Shown: positions 1 through 8,764 of the stretch, one piece after another
Layout of the letters: each line of letters starts with the position of its first letter
How positions within the stretch are numbered: the stretch's first letter is position 1
NCBI RefSeq assembly: GCF_900119165.1
Contig: NZ_FPJG01000006.1
Span: 1,302,001 to 1,366,000 of the forward strand
Reading direction: 5' to 3'
DNA: 64,000 nucleotides
Source: Amycolatopsis australiensis
GTDB taxonomy: Bacteria; Actinomycetota; Actinomycetes; Mycobacteriales; Pseudonocardiaceae
Notes under the pieces: model-generated
What the model saw: only the letters and a program-made list of their open reading frames with translations
The model's database searches: none
What the model was told of the DNA's origin: nothing
Position numbers and translations under genes: made by a program

Positions 1-1
1 C

Positions 2-562
2 GAGATCTACCACGGCATCTCCTACGGCGCCGAGCTCGACTGCGCGTGGCAGTTCGGCCGCGAGCCACTCGTGCTGGGCAGCTTCTCGAAGTACTTCGCG
101 ATGACCGGCTGGCGGCTCGGCTGGATGCTCGTGCCGCAGCGCCTCCACCGCGCGGTCGACGTCCTGACCGGCAACTTCACCATCTGTCCGCCCGCGGTTT
201 CGCAGTACGCCGCGCTCGCCGCCTTCACGCCGGAGGCATACGCCGAGGCCGACGCGCACGTCGAGCGGTACCGCGCCAACCGTGACCGCCTCTTCGCCGG
301 TCTCAAGCGCATCGGCCTCGGCAAGCTCGCCCCCGCCGACGGCGCCTTCTACGCGTACGCCGACGTCAGCGAGTACACCGAGGACAGCCTGAGCTGGTGC
401 CAGCGCCTGCTCGCCGACACCGGCCTCGCGATCACGCCCGGGGTCGACTTCGACCCGGTCGATGGCGGCAAGTACGTGCGGTTTTCGTTCGCCGGCAGCG
501 CCGAGGACATCGACGAAGGCGTCCGGCGGCTGGGCGCCTGGCTCGGCCAGGGGGAACCCTGA
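2..562 (+). CDS. Class I/II PLP-dependent aminotransferase, 3' part
   Basis: The gene enters from the left edge, so the first half of the protein is missing and the frame is open from base 2. The motif SFSKYFAMTGWRLGW holds the lysine that forms the Schiff base with pyridoxal phosphate in fold-type I aminotransferases. The C-terminal part has GAFYAY and GKYVRFSFAGS; the arginine in VRFS is the usual carboxylate-binding residue of this family. It should transfer an amino group between an amino acid and a 2-oxo acid in the cytoplasm. Substrate cannot be told from this fragment. Confidence 0.88.
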   Translation, partial: EIYHGISYGAELDCAWQFGREPLVLGSFSKYFAMTGWRLGWMLVPQRLHRAVDVLTGNFTICPPAVSQYAALAAFTPEAYAEADAHVERYRANRDRLFAGLKRIGLGKLAPADGAFYAYADVSEYTEDSLSWCQRLLADTGLAITPGVDFDPVDGGKYVRFSFAGSAEDIDEGVRRLGAWLGQGEP

Positions 563-662
563 TTCATCCCTGAACGTTGGCTCGACGAGGGGAGTTTCAC
601 CGCCGGAGATGGCACATTGGAGTCACCGGGCCGGTGGGGCCACGGGAGCAATCGGAGGAGCC

Positions 663-851
663 ATGTTCTGGAAGATCGTCGGCGGCCTGATCGTCGCCTG
701 GGTGGCGTTCATGGTGCTGGGTGCCGTGATCGGCTTCGTGTTCAAGGCCGTCCTGTGGATCGCCATCATCGGCGGCATCGCCTTCCTCGGCGCGGCCGGC
801 TACCGCGCCATCAGCGGGAAGAAGGACTACAAGCGCATCAACCGCTACTGA
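663..851 (+). CDS. Small two-helix membrane protein
   Basis: A 62-residue protein that I do not recognise. The ATG at 663 follows a good ribosome site (GGAGG about 5 bases upstream); longer in-frame starts further upstream would run into the aminotransferase gene. Residues 5-25 and 28-48 are hydrophobic and glycine-rich and look like two membrane segments. A short basic tail follows (GKKDYKRINRY), probably cytoplasmic. It lies 100 bp after the aminotransferase and may be cotranscribed with it. No functional motif is visible. Confidence 0.6.
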   Translation: MFWKIVGGLIVAWVAFMVLGAVIGFVFKAVLWIAIIGGIAFLGAAGYRAISGKKDYKRINRY

Positions 852-869
852 CTTCGTGACGGGCGTGGC

Positions 870-1466
870 TCACTCGAGCCACGCCCGCGCCGCGTCGGCG
901 CCGTTCCACACCTGGGCCTTGAGGCCCACCGCCCGTGCACCATCCACATTGGACGGACGGTCGTCGAAGAACAGGCAGTCGGCCGGCTCGGCGTCCAGCT
1001 GTTCCAGCAGCAACCGGAAGATCTTCGCGTCCGGCTTGACGCACCGGACGTCGCCGGAAAACAACGTCACGCGGAACAGCCGCGACCAGTCCTGCGCGCG
1101 AACCCACTCGCCGAACACCACCGGCGCGTTCGACAGCAGCGCCAGGTTCGCGCCCGCCTCCGCGAGCGCTTCGAGCAGGTCACGCGAAGACGGTTCCAGG
1201 TGTCCCCAGCCTTCGACGTCGATGCGGGTCAGCTCGGCCGACATCGCCTCGTCGACGGACACGCCCACGGCGTCACCGACCGCCTGCCAGTATTCGAGCG
1301 GAGTGCTGCCGGCGTCGTACGGGATCCGGTAGTCCCAATAGGCCTTCTCGAACTCCGGCAGCGGCGCACCCATCCGCGCGGCCAGGTCAGGGCGGGCGAG
1401 GCTCGGCTTGCTCAGCACGTCGCCGTAGTCGAACACGATCCAGTTCACGGTGCCCCCAGTGCTCAT
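870..1466 (-). CDS. HAD-superfamily hydrolase
   Basis: A 198-residue haloacid-dehalogenase-like hydrolase. Motif I is VFDYGDVLSKP, with a first aspartate nucleophile and glycine where many HAD phosphatases have a second aspartate, so phosphatase activity is less certain. Motif II is LLSNAP and motif IV is FFDDRPSNVDGA. The start at 1466 overlaps the stop of the threonine aldolase gene by one base (TGATG), which indicates translational coupling. The substrate is unknown; family members act on small phosphorylated or halogenated metabolites. Confidence 0.8.
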   Translation of the reverse strand: MSTGGTVNWIVFDYGDVLSKPSLARPDLAARMGAPLPEFEKAYWDYRIPYDAGSTPLEYWQAVGDAVGVSVDEAMSAELTRIDVEGWGHLEPSSRDLLEALAEAGANLALLSNAPVVFGEWVRAQDWSRLFRVTLFSGDVRCVKPDAKIFRLLLEQLDAEPADCLFFDDRPSNVDGARAVGLKAQVWNGADAARAWLE

Positions 1467-2488
1467 CACGCGCCGGTCTTGATCCGGCGCAAGGCTTCTT
1501 CGACGTCGGCCGCGCTCAGGTCCCGGTGGGTGACGAACCGGACCCGGCCCGCCATCGGCACCGCCCGGATCCCGAGCGAGTCGAGCCAGGCCAGCGCGGT
1601 CGGGATGTCGGGGACCTCGGCGAGCACGATGTTCGTGTCGGGCTCGTTCGTCGGCCACCCGTGCTCGCGCAGGCCCTCGGCCAGCCGGCGCGCGTTCTCG
1701 TGCGACTCGGCCAGCTCGGGGATGCGGTCCAGTGCGACCAGGCACGCCGCGGCCAGGACGCCGCCCTGCCGGACGCCGCCGCCGAGCATCTGCCGCATCC
1801 GCCGCGCCCGCTCGACGAACGCGGCGCTGCCCGCGACGACCGAGCCGACCGGCGCGCCGAGGCCCTTGCTGAAGCAGGCCGACACGGAGTCGACGCCGAC
1901 GGTCAGCGCGGCGGGCGGCACCTCCAGCGCGACGGCGGCCTGCCAGAGCCGGGCGCCGTCGAGGTGCACGGTCAGCCCGGCTTCTTTCGCGACGGACAGC
2001 AGCTGGGCGTGCTCGTCGGGCGGCGTCACCGCGCCACCGGCCGCGTTGTGCGTGTTCTCGAGACAGAGCAGGGATGTCCGTAACGTGAAGTACGGTCCGG
2101 GTTGTCCGATCGCGGCCGCGAGGGCGTCAGGCGATGGGCGGCCCGGGCCGCCGTCGTGCTCCAGGATGTCCGGCATCCCGCCGGCCAGCCACGCGGCCGA
2201 GCCCAGCTCGTTGGCCAGCACGTGGGCGCCCCGCGTGGCGAGGAACCGGTCGCCGCGCTGCAGGTGCAGGCTCAGCGCGATCAGGTTCGCCATGGTGCCG
2301 CTCGGCACCCACAGCGCGGCCGGCATGCCCAGGACGTGCGCGGCCCGTTCCTCCAGCGCCGCCACCGTCGGGTCGTGCTCGAGGACGTTGTCGCCGACTT
2401 CGGCGGACGCGATCGCCGCGCGCATCACGTCGTCCGGACGGGTGACAGTGTCGGAGCGGAAGTCCAGCGGTGGCAGCGTGAAGGTCAC
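1466..2488 (-). CDS. ltaE: Low-specificity threonine aldolase
   Basis: A 340-residue fold-type I PLP enzyme that cleaves L-threonine or L-allo-threonine to glycine and acetaldehyde. It begins with FRSDTVTRP, the family hallmark, and has HLDGAR at 175-180 and the cofactor lysine at about 208 in CFSKGLGAPVGS. Full length for the family. It is the first gene of a two-gene minus-strand unit with the HAD hydrolase. The gene faces away from the sigma-factor gene, with roughly 130 bp between them that must hold both promoters. Confidence 0.9.
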   Translation of the reverse strand: MTFTLPPLDFRSDTVTRPDDVMRAAIASAEVGDNVLEHDPTVAALEERAAHVLGMPAALWVPSGTMANLIALSLHLQRGDRFLATRGAHVLANELGSAAWLAGGMPDILEHDGGPGRPSPDALAAAIGQPGPYFTLRTSLLCLENTHNAAGGAVTPPDEHAQLLSVAKEAGLTVHLDGARLWQAAVALEVPPAALTVGVDSVSACFSKGLGAPVGSVVAGSAAFVERARRMRQMLGGGVRQGGVLAAACLVALDRIPELAESHENARRLAEGLREHGWPTNEPDTNIVLAEVPDIPTALAWLDSLGIRAVPMAGRVRFVTHRDLSAADVEEALRRIKTGA

Positions 2489-2624
2489 GGAGTGATCACA
2501 TCACACCCACCTCCCGGGGATCAATCAGCCCTTGAGTGGTCGAACCCGGGCCGTCCGTGCAACCGTGGACGCCCCTGATTCCGTCCTACCGGCCGAACGA
2601 CAACAGAGCGGAGCACGACTGCGC

Positions 2625-3134
2625 GTGGACCAGCGCGACGAGCAGGAGTTCGCGGAGTACTTCGCCGCCAGGCGGGACGCCGTGCGCCGGACCGCGTACA
2701 TGCTCTGCGGCGACTGGCACCGGGCGGACGACCTCGCGCAGACGGCGTTCGTCGCACTGCACCGGAGGTGGAAGAAGATCAGGGATCGCGCGGCGACCGA
2801 CGCGTACGTCCGCAAGACGCTCGTCCGGGCGTCGATCGACGAGTCACGGCGTCCGTGGCGGCGCGAATGGCAGACCGAGACGCTGCCGGAGCCGTCCGAC
2901 GACACGCCGGGCCTCGACGAGCTCGTCGCGACGCGGGAAGACCTGCTCGCGGCGCTGAAGGAGGTGCCGCCCAAGCAGCGGGCGGTGCTGGTCATGCGGT
3001 TCTTCGAAGGGCTCGACGTGACCAGCGCGGCGCAGGCGCTGGGCTGCAGCGAAGGCAACGTCAAGAGCCAGACCGCACGCGGGCTGGCGAACCTCAAGCA
3101 GGTGCTGGAACGGGAGGTGGAGACCAATGGATGA
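2625..3134 (+). CDS. SigE-family (ECF-like) RNA polymerase sigma factor
   Basis: A 169-residue sigma-70 family protein. Region 2 is seen around YMLCGDWHRADDLAQTAF and region 4 as a helix-turn-helix around VTSAAQALGCSEGNVKSQT, the layout of the small actinobacterial SigE subfamily. I chose the GTG at 2625 because family members usually begin a few residues before the EFAEYFAARRDAVRRTA stretch; a TTG at 2532 would add 31 unconserved residues. It overlaps the next gene by 8 bp, and that gene encodes a membrane protein that is probably its regulator. Confidence 0.85.
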   Translation: MDQRDEQEFAEYFAARRDAVRRTAYMLCGDWHRADDLAQTAFVALHRRWKKIRDRAATDAYVRKTLVRASIDESRRPWRREWQTETLPEPSDDTPGLDELVATREDLLAALKEVPPKQRAVLVMRFFEGLDVTSAAQALGCSEGNVKSQTARGLANLKQVLEREVETNG

Positions 3135-3837
3135 GCAGGAGCTGCGCTCGTTGTTCTCCACCGCGCCGGGCGAGCCGCCCGCGCCGACGTTCACGCAGAA
3201 CGACGTCGTCCGCGAGTCGCGCCGGCAGACCGTGCGGCGCCGGCACCGGATCACGACCGGGGTCAGCGCCGCCGCGCTGGTCGTCGTCGGATTCGGCGCA
3301 TACGGGCTGCTGTCCGGGGGTACCCCCGAGTCGTTGACCGCGGCGAAGGACAACACCGCGCAATCCGCGCCGGGCTCCGGGCAACCCGGGATCGGCCCGG
3401 CACGTCCTGAGATCGGTGGGGAGTCACCGAACTTCTCGTCCGAACCACCCCGGCAGGGGGGTGACCAGGGCGGGAAGACCGGCCCTCTGGCCGAAGGCGC
3501 CTCCGGGTGCGAACAGGTGGACGGGGAGCTCGCCATCGCCCTCGCTGGCGAGCTCCCCGCCCACGTCGCCGTTTCCCAGGCTGTCCCGGGCGGCGCCTGT
3601 TCGACGGCGGCGCGGTCCGCCGGGTTCCCGGTCGCGGGCGGCGAGGTGTCGGCGGCGGTGTACCCGAAGGGCACCCCGGTGGTCTTCAAGTCCCAGCCGG
3701 CCGGCACGGTCACGGCACAGGCGGCCACCGCGTCCGGCGGGGCCATGGTGCTGGTCAGCGTGCCTGCCGCCGGAGCGGCCGCGCCGTACGCGAGTCAGCT
3801 GGACAGCTTCGCGCACCATCTCGCGCCCCGCTTCTGA
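3127..3837 (+). CDS. Single-pass membrane protein coupled to the sigma factor (putative anti-sigma)
   Basis: A 236-residue protein with a short cytoplasmic N-terminus, one membrane helix at about residues 43-63, then a glycine/serine/proline-rich stretch and an extracytoplasmic domain. It overlaps the sigma-factor gene by 8 bp, so the two are translated together. This order, sigma then single-pass membrane partner, suggests an anti-sigma or sensor role. I see no zinc-binding HxxxCxxC motif, so it is not a classical ZAS-type anti-sigma factor. Function is inferred from position and topology only. Confidence 0.7.
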   Translation: MDEQELRSLFSTAPGEPPAPTFTQNDVVRESRRQTVRRRHRITTGVSAAALVVVGFGAYGLLSGGTPESLTAAKDNTAQSAPGSGQPGIGPARPEIGGESPNFSSEPPRQGGDQGGKTGPLAEGASGCEQVDGELAIALAGELPAHVAVSQAVPGGACSTAARSAGFPVAGGEVSAAVYPKGTPVVFKSQPAGTVTAQAATASGGAMVLVSVPAAGAAAPYASQLDSFAHHLAPRF

Positions 3838-3871
3838 GCCCGGGTCCGCCCGGTTGGCAGAATGACCCGTC

Positions 3872-4468
3872 ATGACCGCCGCGACCACCCCGAAGGGGGA
3901 GCGACGGCGCGCCGCGCTCGTCGAGGCCGCCGCGAGCCTGCTCGTCGAGGGCGGGTTCGACGCCGTCCGGCACCGGGCGGTCGCCGAGCGCGCCGGGCTC
4001 CCGCTCGCCTCGACCACGTACTACTTCGACTCGCTGGAAGAGCTGGTCACCGCGGCCGTCGAGCACCACTCGAACGCGGAGCTGGCGACCGGCCGGCGCC
4101 GGCTGGAGGAGCTGGCGACGCGCAACCGCGGCGTCCAGGCGACCGTCGACCTGGTGCTGGAGATGCTGCTGGGGCCGGAGAGCGGTGACCCGGAGGCGGA
4201 CGCGGAGGCGGTCCTCCTGCGGTACGAGCGGCTGGTCGCGACCGGGCGCCGCCCGTACCTGCGGCCGCTGATGCGGACGCTGTCGGCCCAGCTCAACGAG
4301 CTGCTGACGGAGATCTTCGCGCGCTCGGGCACCCCGGTGACCGACGCCGAGCTGGAACGGCTGGTGGCGCTGGTCGACGGCGCGGTCGTCAACGCCCTGA
4401 TCGCGATCGACCCGGCCCCGCGCGCAGCGGCGGCCCGGATGCTGCAGGCCGCCCTCGACGGTTCATGA
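3872..4468 (+). CDS. TetR-family transcriptional regulator
   Basis: A 198-residue one-component regulator. The N-terminal helix-turn-helix covers about residues 10-55 (RAALVEAAASLLVEGGF, then AVAERAGLPLASTTYYF), typical of TetR, and the C-terminal half is the helical ligand and dimer domain. Its 3' end overlaps the 3' end of the convergent GntR gene by 6 bp. Because it is convergent to the sugar-acid locus, control of that locus by this protein is not implied. The ligand is unknown. Confidence 0.85.
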   Translation: MTAATTPKGERRRAALVEAAASLLVEGGFDAVRHRAVAERAGLPLASTTYYFDSLEELVTAAVEHHSNAELATGRRRLEELATRNRGVQATVDLVLEMLLGPESGDPEADAEAVLLRYERLVATGRRPYLRPLMRTLSAQLNELLTEIFARSGTPVTDAELERLVALVDGAVVNALIAIDPAPRAAAARMLQAALDGS

Positions 4469-5167
4469 CCGCGTGCGGCGGGCCTTCGCGAGGTCTTCGC
4501 CTGCCTTGGTGACCAGCGTGAGCATCGCCTCCTCCGCGGCCACCGGGTCGCCGGCCACGATCGCGTCGACGACCTTCCGGTGACTCGGCACCGGGTCCGC
4601 CGCCGGCGCGGCCCCGTGCACCAGCTTGTCCCGCTCGGCCAGCCCGATCGCGATGACCCGTTCCACCCGCATCAGGAAGTTGTTGTGCGTGGCGGCCATC
4701 AGCCGCCGGTGGAACGCCAGGTCGGCCTGGACGCTGGCTTCGGCGTCGTCGCCGGCCGCGGCCATGTCGGCCAGCGCCGCCCGCAGCCCCTCGACGTCCT
4801 CGTCCGTCGCGCGCCCGGCCGCGATCCGCGCCGCCGCCGGCTCCACGACCGCGCGGACCTCGGTGAGCTCGTCGAGCAGGCGCGGGTTGTCGGCCGCGGC
4901 CGTCTGCCAGCGCATGACGTCGGCGTCGAGCAGGTTCCACCTCTCGCGCGGCTGGACGAACGTGCCATGCTTCTGCCGTGCGTCGATCATTCCCTTGGCA
5001 GCCAGCACTTTCAGCGCTTCGCGCAGCGCCGTGAGGCTGATGTCGAGCTCCTCGCGCAACGCGGGCAGGTCGAGGACCGTGCCCTCGCCCCATTCGCCGG
5101 AGAGGATGCGGCTGGCCAGTGCCTCCACGGTCTGGCCGTGCAGCCCGCGTGGCCGGTGTTCGGTCAA
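4463..5167 (-). CDS. GntR/FadR-family repressor of the sugar-acid locus
   Basis: A 234-residue regulator. A winged helix at about residues 10-75 (FVQP ends the wing) is followed by an all-helical FCD ligand domain with metal-binding histidines (FHRRLM, SHRKVV). The start is TTG at 5167 with GAGAGGG upstream. It is the last gene of the minus-strand half of the locus, 36 bp after the lactonase gene. By analogy with the galactonate repressor DgoR it probably releases DNA on binding an aldonate or its keto-deoxy product; the operator is probably in the divergent region near 6840. Confidence 0.82.
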   Translation of the reverse strand: MTEHRPRGLHGQTVEALASRILSGEWGEGTVLDLPALREELDISLTALREALKVLAAKGMIDARQKHGTFVQPRERWNLLDADVMRWQTAAADNPRLLDELTEVRAVVEPAAARIAAGRATDEDVEGLRAALADMAAAGDDAEASVQADLAFHRRLMAATHNNFLMRVERVIAIGLAERDKLVHGAAPAADPVPSHRKVVDAIVAGDPVAAEEAMLTLVTKAGEDLAKARRTRS

Positions 5168-5203
5168 GGGAGGGCCCTCTCGGTTGGCAGCGGTGGCACG
5201 GAA

Positions 5204-6205
5204 TCAGGGCAGGGAGACCGGCAGCACGAAGGTCGGCGAGCCGGTCGGGTAGTACCGCAGTTCCGCGTCTCCCGACGCCGTCAGCGTGAACGCCGTGATC
5301 GCGTCCTCCAGCTGGGCCGCGACGTAACAGGTCCCGTCGACCAGCGCGAAGTGGCGCGGGCCGGCGCCGCACGGCTGGTCCGCCACCGCGGCCGCCTCGT
5401 CGAGCGCGAACTCGGTCACGCAGTCCGGGCCGCGGTTCGACACGTACAGCCGCGAGCCGGTCAGCTCCAGGTGGGCCACCAGGTTCGGGCCGGACGGCTC
5501 GGCGAAGGTCGACGCCGTCGAGGTCACCACCGAGAACGCGCCCGGCGAGGTTTCCCGGAGCGTCAGCAGCGTCCCGGCCAGCTCGCCGACGACGTACGCG
5601 AGGTCGGTCCCCGGCCGCCGGACCAGCTGGCGCGGTCCCGTGCCCGGCGGAAGCGGCGACACCGCCAGCGGCTCCAGGCCGCCCGACGGGGTCAGCGTGT
5701 AGCTGCGGATCTCGTCGGTGCCCAGGTCCACGGCGCTCACCATGGCGTCGCCGGGCACCGCCATGTGGACGTGCGCCGCCTCCTGGCGGTCGGACACCGG
5801 GCCGCTGCCGCTGTGCTGGACCAGTGCTGTCCGCGCGAGCAGTTCCCCGTCCGGGGACAGCGAGAACACGGCCAGGCTGCCGCCGGTGTAGTTGGCGCAC
5901 AGCAGGAACCGGCCGTCCGGGGTCACCGCGAGGTGGCACGGGTGCGCCCCGCCCGTCTCGGCCGTGCCCAGGATCGACAAGGCGCCGGAAGGAGATATCG
6001 ACAACGCGGTGACGCGGCCGGTCGAAAGCTCGTTCGCCGCGTACAGCACCGGCAACGAAGGGTGTCGCACCAGCCACGACGGTGATTCCAGCGGCAGCGA
6101 AGCCACTTCCGTCAGCGAACCGGAGGCGGACCGGGAGAACGTCGTGATCCCCGTGCCGTTCCCCGCGTCGCCGGTGTAGCACCCGACGAAGACCAGTTCA
6201 GCCAT
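5204..6205 (-). CDS. Lactonase-family beta-propeller protein
   Basis: A 333-residue protein of the 6-phosphogluconolactonase/cyclic muconate lactonase beta-propeller family. Repeating blade segments are visible, for example HPSLPVLYAANE, HPCHLAVTPDGRFLLCANY and GPRHFALVDGTCYVA. It should hydrolyse a sugar lactone to the aldonate in the cytoplasm. A clear GAGGAG ribosome site precedes the ATG. It overlaps the aldolase gene upstream by 8 bp. In this locus it would link the SDR dehydrogenase product (a lactone) to the dehydratase substrate. Confidence 0.83.
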   Translation of the reverse strand: MAELVFVGCYTGDAGNGTGITTFSRSASGSLTEVASLPLESPSWLVRHPSLPVLYAANELSTGRVTALSISPSGALSILGTAETGGAHPCHLAVTPDGRFLLCANYTGGSLAVFSLSPDGELLARTALVQHSGSGPVSDRQEAAHVHMAVPGDAMVSAVDLGTDEIRSYTLTPSGGLEPLAVSPLPPGTGPRQLVRRPGTDLAYVVGELAGTLLTLRETSPGAFSVVTSTASTFAEPSGPNLVAHLELTGSRLYVSNRGPDCVTEFALDEAAAVADQPCGAGPRHFALVDGTCYVAAQLEDAITAFTLTASGDAELRYYPTGSPTFVLPVSLP

Positions 6206-6815
6206 GCGCGCTCCTCACCAGCGTCTCGACCCGGGCGGCGATCTCCGCGGGGGTGCCGCGCGTCAGCGCCGACCCGACCCCGCACGCCACCGCGCCCGCC
6301 GCCAGCCACTCTGGCACGTCGTCGACGCCGATGCCGCCGGTGGGCACCAGTGGCGCCTGCGGCAGGGCCGCCCGCACGTCCGCGACCCACGACGGCCGCA
6401 ACGCCGAAGCCGGGAACACCTTCACCGCGTCGGCGCCTTCCGCCAGCGCCCGCACGATTTCCGTCACCGAGCCCGCGCCCGGGAAGGCCGCCACGCCGTA
6501 CCGGTGCGCGGTGCGGATCACGGCCGCGTCCACCGACGGCGACACGAGGAACCGCGCGCCGGCGCGGATGGCCAGCACCGCCGAGGCCTCGTCGAGCACG
6601 GTGCCGGCACCGATCGTGGCGTCCGGGTAGGCCGCCACGAGTCCCGAGATCGCGTCCAGCGCGCCCGGGTTGGTCAGCGGCAGTTCGACCGAGCGCAGTC
6701 CGCCGTCGAGTGCCGCGCGAGCCGCCTCGACCGCGGACTCGGCGTTCCGCGTGCGCACGATCCCGATCACGCCCTGGCGCAGCGCGGCCGCGGTGATCTC
6801 CCAGCGATAGCTCAT
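6198..6815 (-). CDS. 2-keto-3-deoxy-(6-phospho)aldonate aldolase, KDPG/KDPGal type
   Basis: About 205 residues, the size of KDPG/KDPGal class I aldolases. The Schiff-base lysine is in AVKVFPAS, the catalytic glutamate in SVELPLTN, and the glycine-rich loops are IGAGTV and PTGGIG. It splits a 2-keto-3-deoxy sugar acid, usually the 6-phosphate, to pyruvate and an aldehyde. I chose the ATG at 6815 (MSYRW); ATGs at 6827 and 6842 are in frame and closer to an AT-rich promoter-like stretch, so the start is uncertain. No kinase gene for phosphorylating the substrate is seen nearby. Confidence 0.83.
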   Translation of the reverse strand: MSYRWEITAAALRQGVIGIVRTRNAESAVEAARAALDGGLRSVELPLTNPGALDAISGLVAAYPDATIGAGTVLDEASAVLAIRAGARFLVSPSVDAAVIRTAHRYGVAAFPGAGSVTEIVRALAEGADAVKVFPASALRPSWVADVRAALPQAPLVPTGGIGVDDVPEWLAAGAVACGVGSALTRGTPAEIAARVETLVRSAHG

Positions 6816-6835
6816 GGGCCGCAGCATACCGGCGG

Positions 6836-6862
6836 AAAACATATTTTAGGATTTATTCTTGA
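6836..6862. promoter_or_regulatory. AT-rich divergent promoter/operator region
   Basis: An unusually AT-rich patch in GC-rich DNA between the divergent aldolase and SDR genes. On the minus strand TAAAAT (6843-6848) fits a -10 box; on the plus strand TTGACC starts near 6858 and could be a -35 element for the SDR operon. It is the most likely site for the GntR/FadR repressor, although I found no clear palindrome. Confidence 0.4.
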
Positions 6863-6921
6863 CCGCCGCGGACACTGCCCGGCATGCTGCACGCGGTGGT
6901 CGTCTCGGAAAGGGGTCGGCG

Positions 6922-7605
6922 ATGTCGACGCGTACGGCGGTGGTGACCGGAGCGGCGTCCGGGATCGGGAAGGCGACCGCCCGGAAGCTCCTCGAAGACG
7001 GCTACCGCGTGCTCGGCGTGGACATCGCCGAGCTGCCCGAGGGTGTCGTCCCGATCCGCGGCTCGGTGGCCGACGAGGCGACCTGGACGGACATCGGCGA
7101 GGTGGACGCCCTGGTCAGCAACGCCTACGTGCCCAGCACCGGCCCGCTGCACGCGATCGGCCGCGCCGAATGGCAGCGGCAGCTCGACGTCAACCTGACC
7201 GGCGCGTACCTGGCCGTGCGGGCCTGCCTGCCGTCGCTGCGGGCGCGACGCGGCGCGGTCGTGCTGGTCTCGTCGGTGCACGCGCACTTCGGGCTGCCGG
7301 GTCACCCCGCGTACGCCGCGAGCAAGGGCGCGCTCGTCGCGCTGGCCCGGCAGCTGGCCGTCGAATACGCACCCGAGGTGCGGGTCAACTCGGTCCTGCC
7401 CGGGCCGGTGCTCACCGAAGCCTGGCAGCGCATCTCGCCGGAAGACCGCGAACGCACCGCGCGGGCCACGCCCGCGGGTCGCCTCGGCGAACCGGACGAG
7501 GTCGCGAACGTCATCGCGTTCCTGCTCTCGGACGCCGCGTCGTTCGTCACCGGGGCCGAGCTGACCGTCGACGGCGGCTGGTCCGCCGCCAAGGATTCCG
7601 CGTAG
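6922..7605 (+). CDS. SDR-family NAD(P)-dependent dehydrogenase, probably acting on a sugar
   Basis: A 227-residue short-chain dehydrogenase/reductase. The cofactor motif TGAASGIG lies at residues 9-16, the catalytic serine in VLVSSVHAH, and the YxxxK pair in YAASKGALVALAR. The start at 6922 is preceded by an AAGGGG-type ribosome site; an earlier in-frame start would add 21 residues ahead of the Rossmann fold. It heads a plus-strand operon with the dehydratase 13 bp downstream. In this setting it could oxidise an aldose to its lactone, or a keto-deoxy intermediate. Confidence 0.85.
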   Translation: MSTRTAVVTGAASGIGKATARKLLEDGYRVLGVDIAELPEGVVPIRGSVADEATWTDIGEVDALVSNAYVPSTGPLHAIGRAEWQRQLDVNLTGAYLAVRACLPSLRARRGAVVLVSSVHAHFGLPGHPAYAASKGALVALARQLAVEYAPEVRVNSVLPGPVLTEAWQRISPEDRERTARATPAGRLGEPDEVANVIAFLLSDAASFVTGAELTVDGGWSAAKDSA

Positions 7606-7618
7606 AGGGGGGACACCG

Positions 7619-8764
7619 GTGAAGATCACCGCGGTCGAAACGTTCCTGGTCGCGCCGCGCTGGCTGTTCCTCAAGATCAGCACCGACGAAGGCCTCAGCG
7701 GCTGGGGCGAACCCGTCGTCGAGGGCCGCGCGGAGACCGTGCGCGCGGCCGTGCACGAGCTGTCCGAGCTGCTGATCGGGCAGGACCCGCTGCGCATCGA
7801 GGACCACTGGCAGGTCCTGCGCCGCGGCGGGTTCTACCGCGGCGGCCCGGTGCTCTCCAGCGCGCTCGCCGGGTTCGACCACGCGCTCTGGGACATCGCG
7901 GGCAGGGCCCGCGACGCCCCGGTGCACGAGCTGCTCGGCGGCCCGGTCCGCGACCGCGTCCGGGTCTACAGCTGGGTCGGCGGCGACCGCCCGTCCGGCA
8001 TCCGCGAGGCGGTGTCCGCGCAGGTCGAAGCGGGGTTCACGGCGGTGAAGATGAACGTCGCCGGCCCGCTGACGGCGATCGCGTCACCGGCGGAGGCCGA
8101 CGCGGCGGTGGCGCGCGCGTGGGAGGCGCGGGAAGCGCTCGGCCCGCGCCGCGACCTGGCCATCGACTTCCACGGCCGGGTCTCGCCCGCGATGGCCCGG
8201 CGGCTGGTCAAGCTCCTCGAAGACGTCCAGCCGATGTTCGTGGAGGAACCCGTGCTGCCGGAGACCCAGGGCGACGCGCTGCGCTCGGTCGTCGAGGCGT
8301 CCACCGTGCCGATCGCGACCGGCGAGCGGCTGTACTCGCGCTGGGAGTTCAAGCCGGTGCTCGACGCCGGGGTCGCGGTGGTCCAGCCGGACCCGTCGCA
8401 CGCCGGCGGCATCTCCGAGCTGCGGCGGATCGGCGCGCTGGCCGAGATCTACGGCGCTTCCTTGGCCCCGCACTGCCCGCTCGGGCCCATCTCGCTGGCC
8501 GCTTCGCTGCAGGTGGCGTTCGCGACGCCGAACTTCCTGATCCAGGAGCAGAGCGCCGGCATGCACTACCACGAAGGCCGCGAGCACCAGTACCTCACCG
8601 ACCCGTCGATCTTCGCCTTCCGGGACGGTTACGCGGGCCGCCCGGTCAAGCCCGGCCTCGGCATCGAGGTCGACGAAGAAGCCGTCCGGCGCGCCGACGA
8701 GACCGGCCACACCTGGCGGTCGCCGGTGTGGCGCCACGAAGACGGCGGCTTCGCGGAATGGTGA
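7619..8764 (+). CDS. dgoD: D-galactonate dehydratase-type enolase-superfamily enzyme
   Basis: A 381-residue member of the mandelate racemase/enolase superfamily. The residues known for galactonate dehydratase fall at matching positions: metal ligands D183, E209/E210 and E236, and acid/base H185 and H285, with E310 also conserved (DFH, FVEEPV, TGER, APHCPLG, QEQ). It should remove water from D-galactonate or a close aldonate to give the 2-keto-3-deoxy acid. GTG start with a strong AGGGGGG site; the gene overlaps the next by 7 bp. Confidence 0.88.
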   Translation: MKITAVETFLVAPRWLFLKISTDEGLSGWGEPVVEGRAETVRAAVHELSELLIGQDPLRIEDHWQVLRRGGFYRGGPVLSSALAGFDHALWDIAGRARDAPVHELLGGPVRDRVRVYSWVGGDRPSGIREAVSAQVEAGFTAVKMNVAGPLTAIASPAEADAAVARAWEAREALGPRRDLAIDFHGRVSPAMARRLVKLLEDVQPMFVEEPVLPETQGDALRSVVEASTVPIATGERLYSRWEFKPVLDAGVAVVQPDPSHAGGISELRRIGALAEIYGASLAPHCPLGPISLAASLQVAFATPNFLIQEQSAGMHYHEGREHQYLTDPSIFAFRDGYAGRPVKPGLGIEVDEEAVRRADETGHTWRSPVWRHEDGGFAEW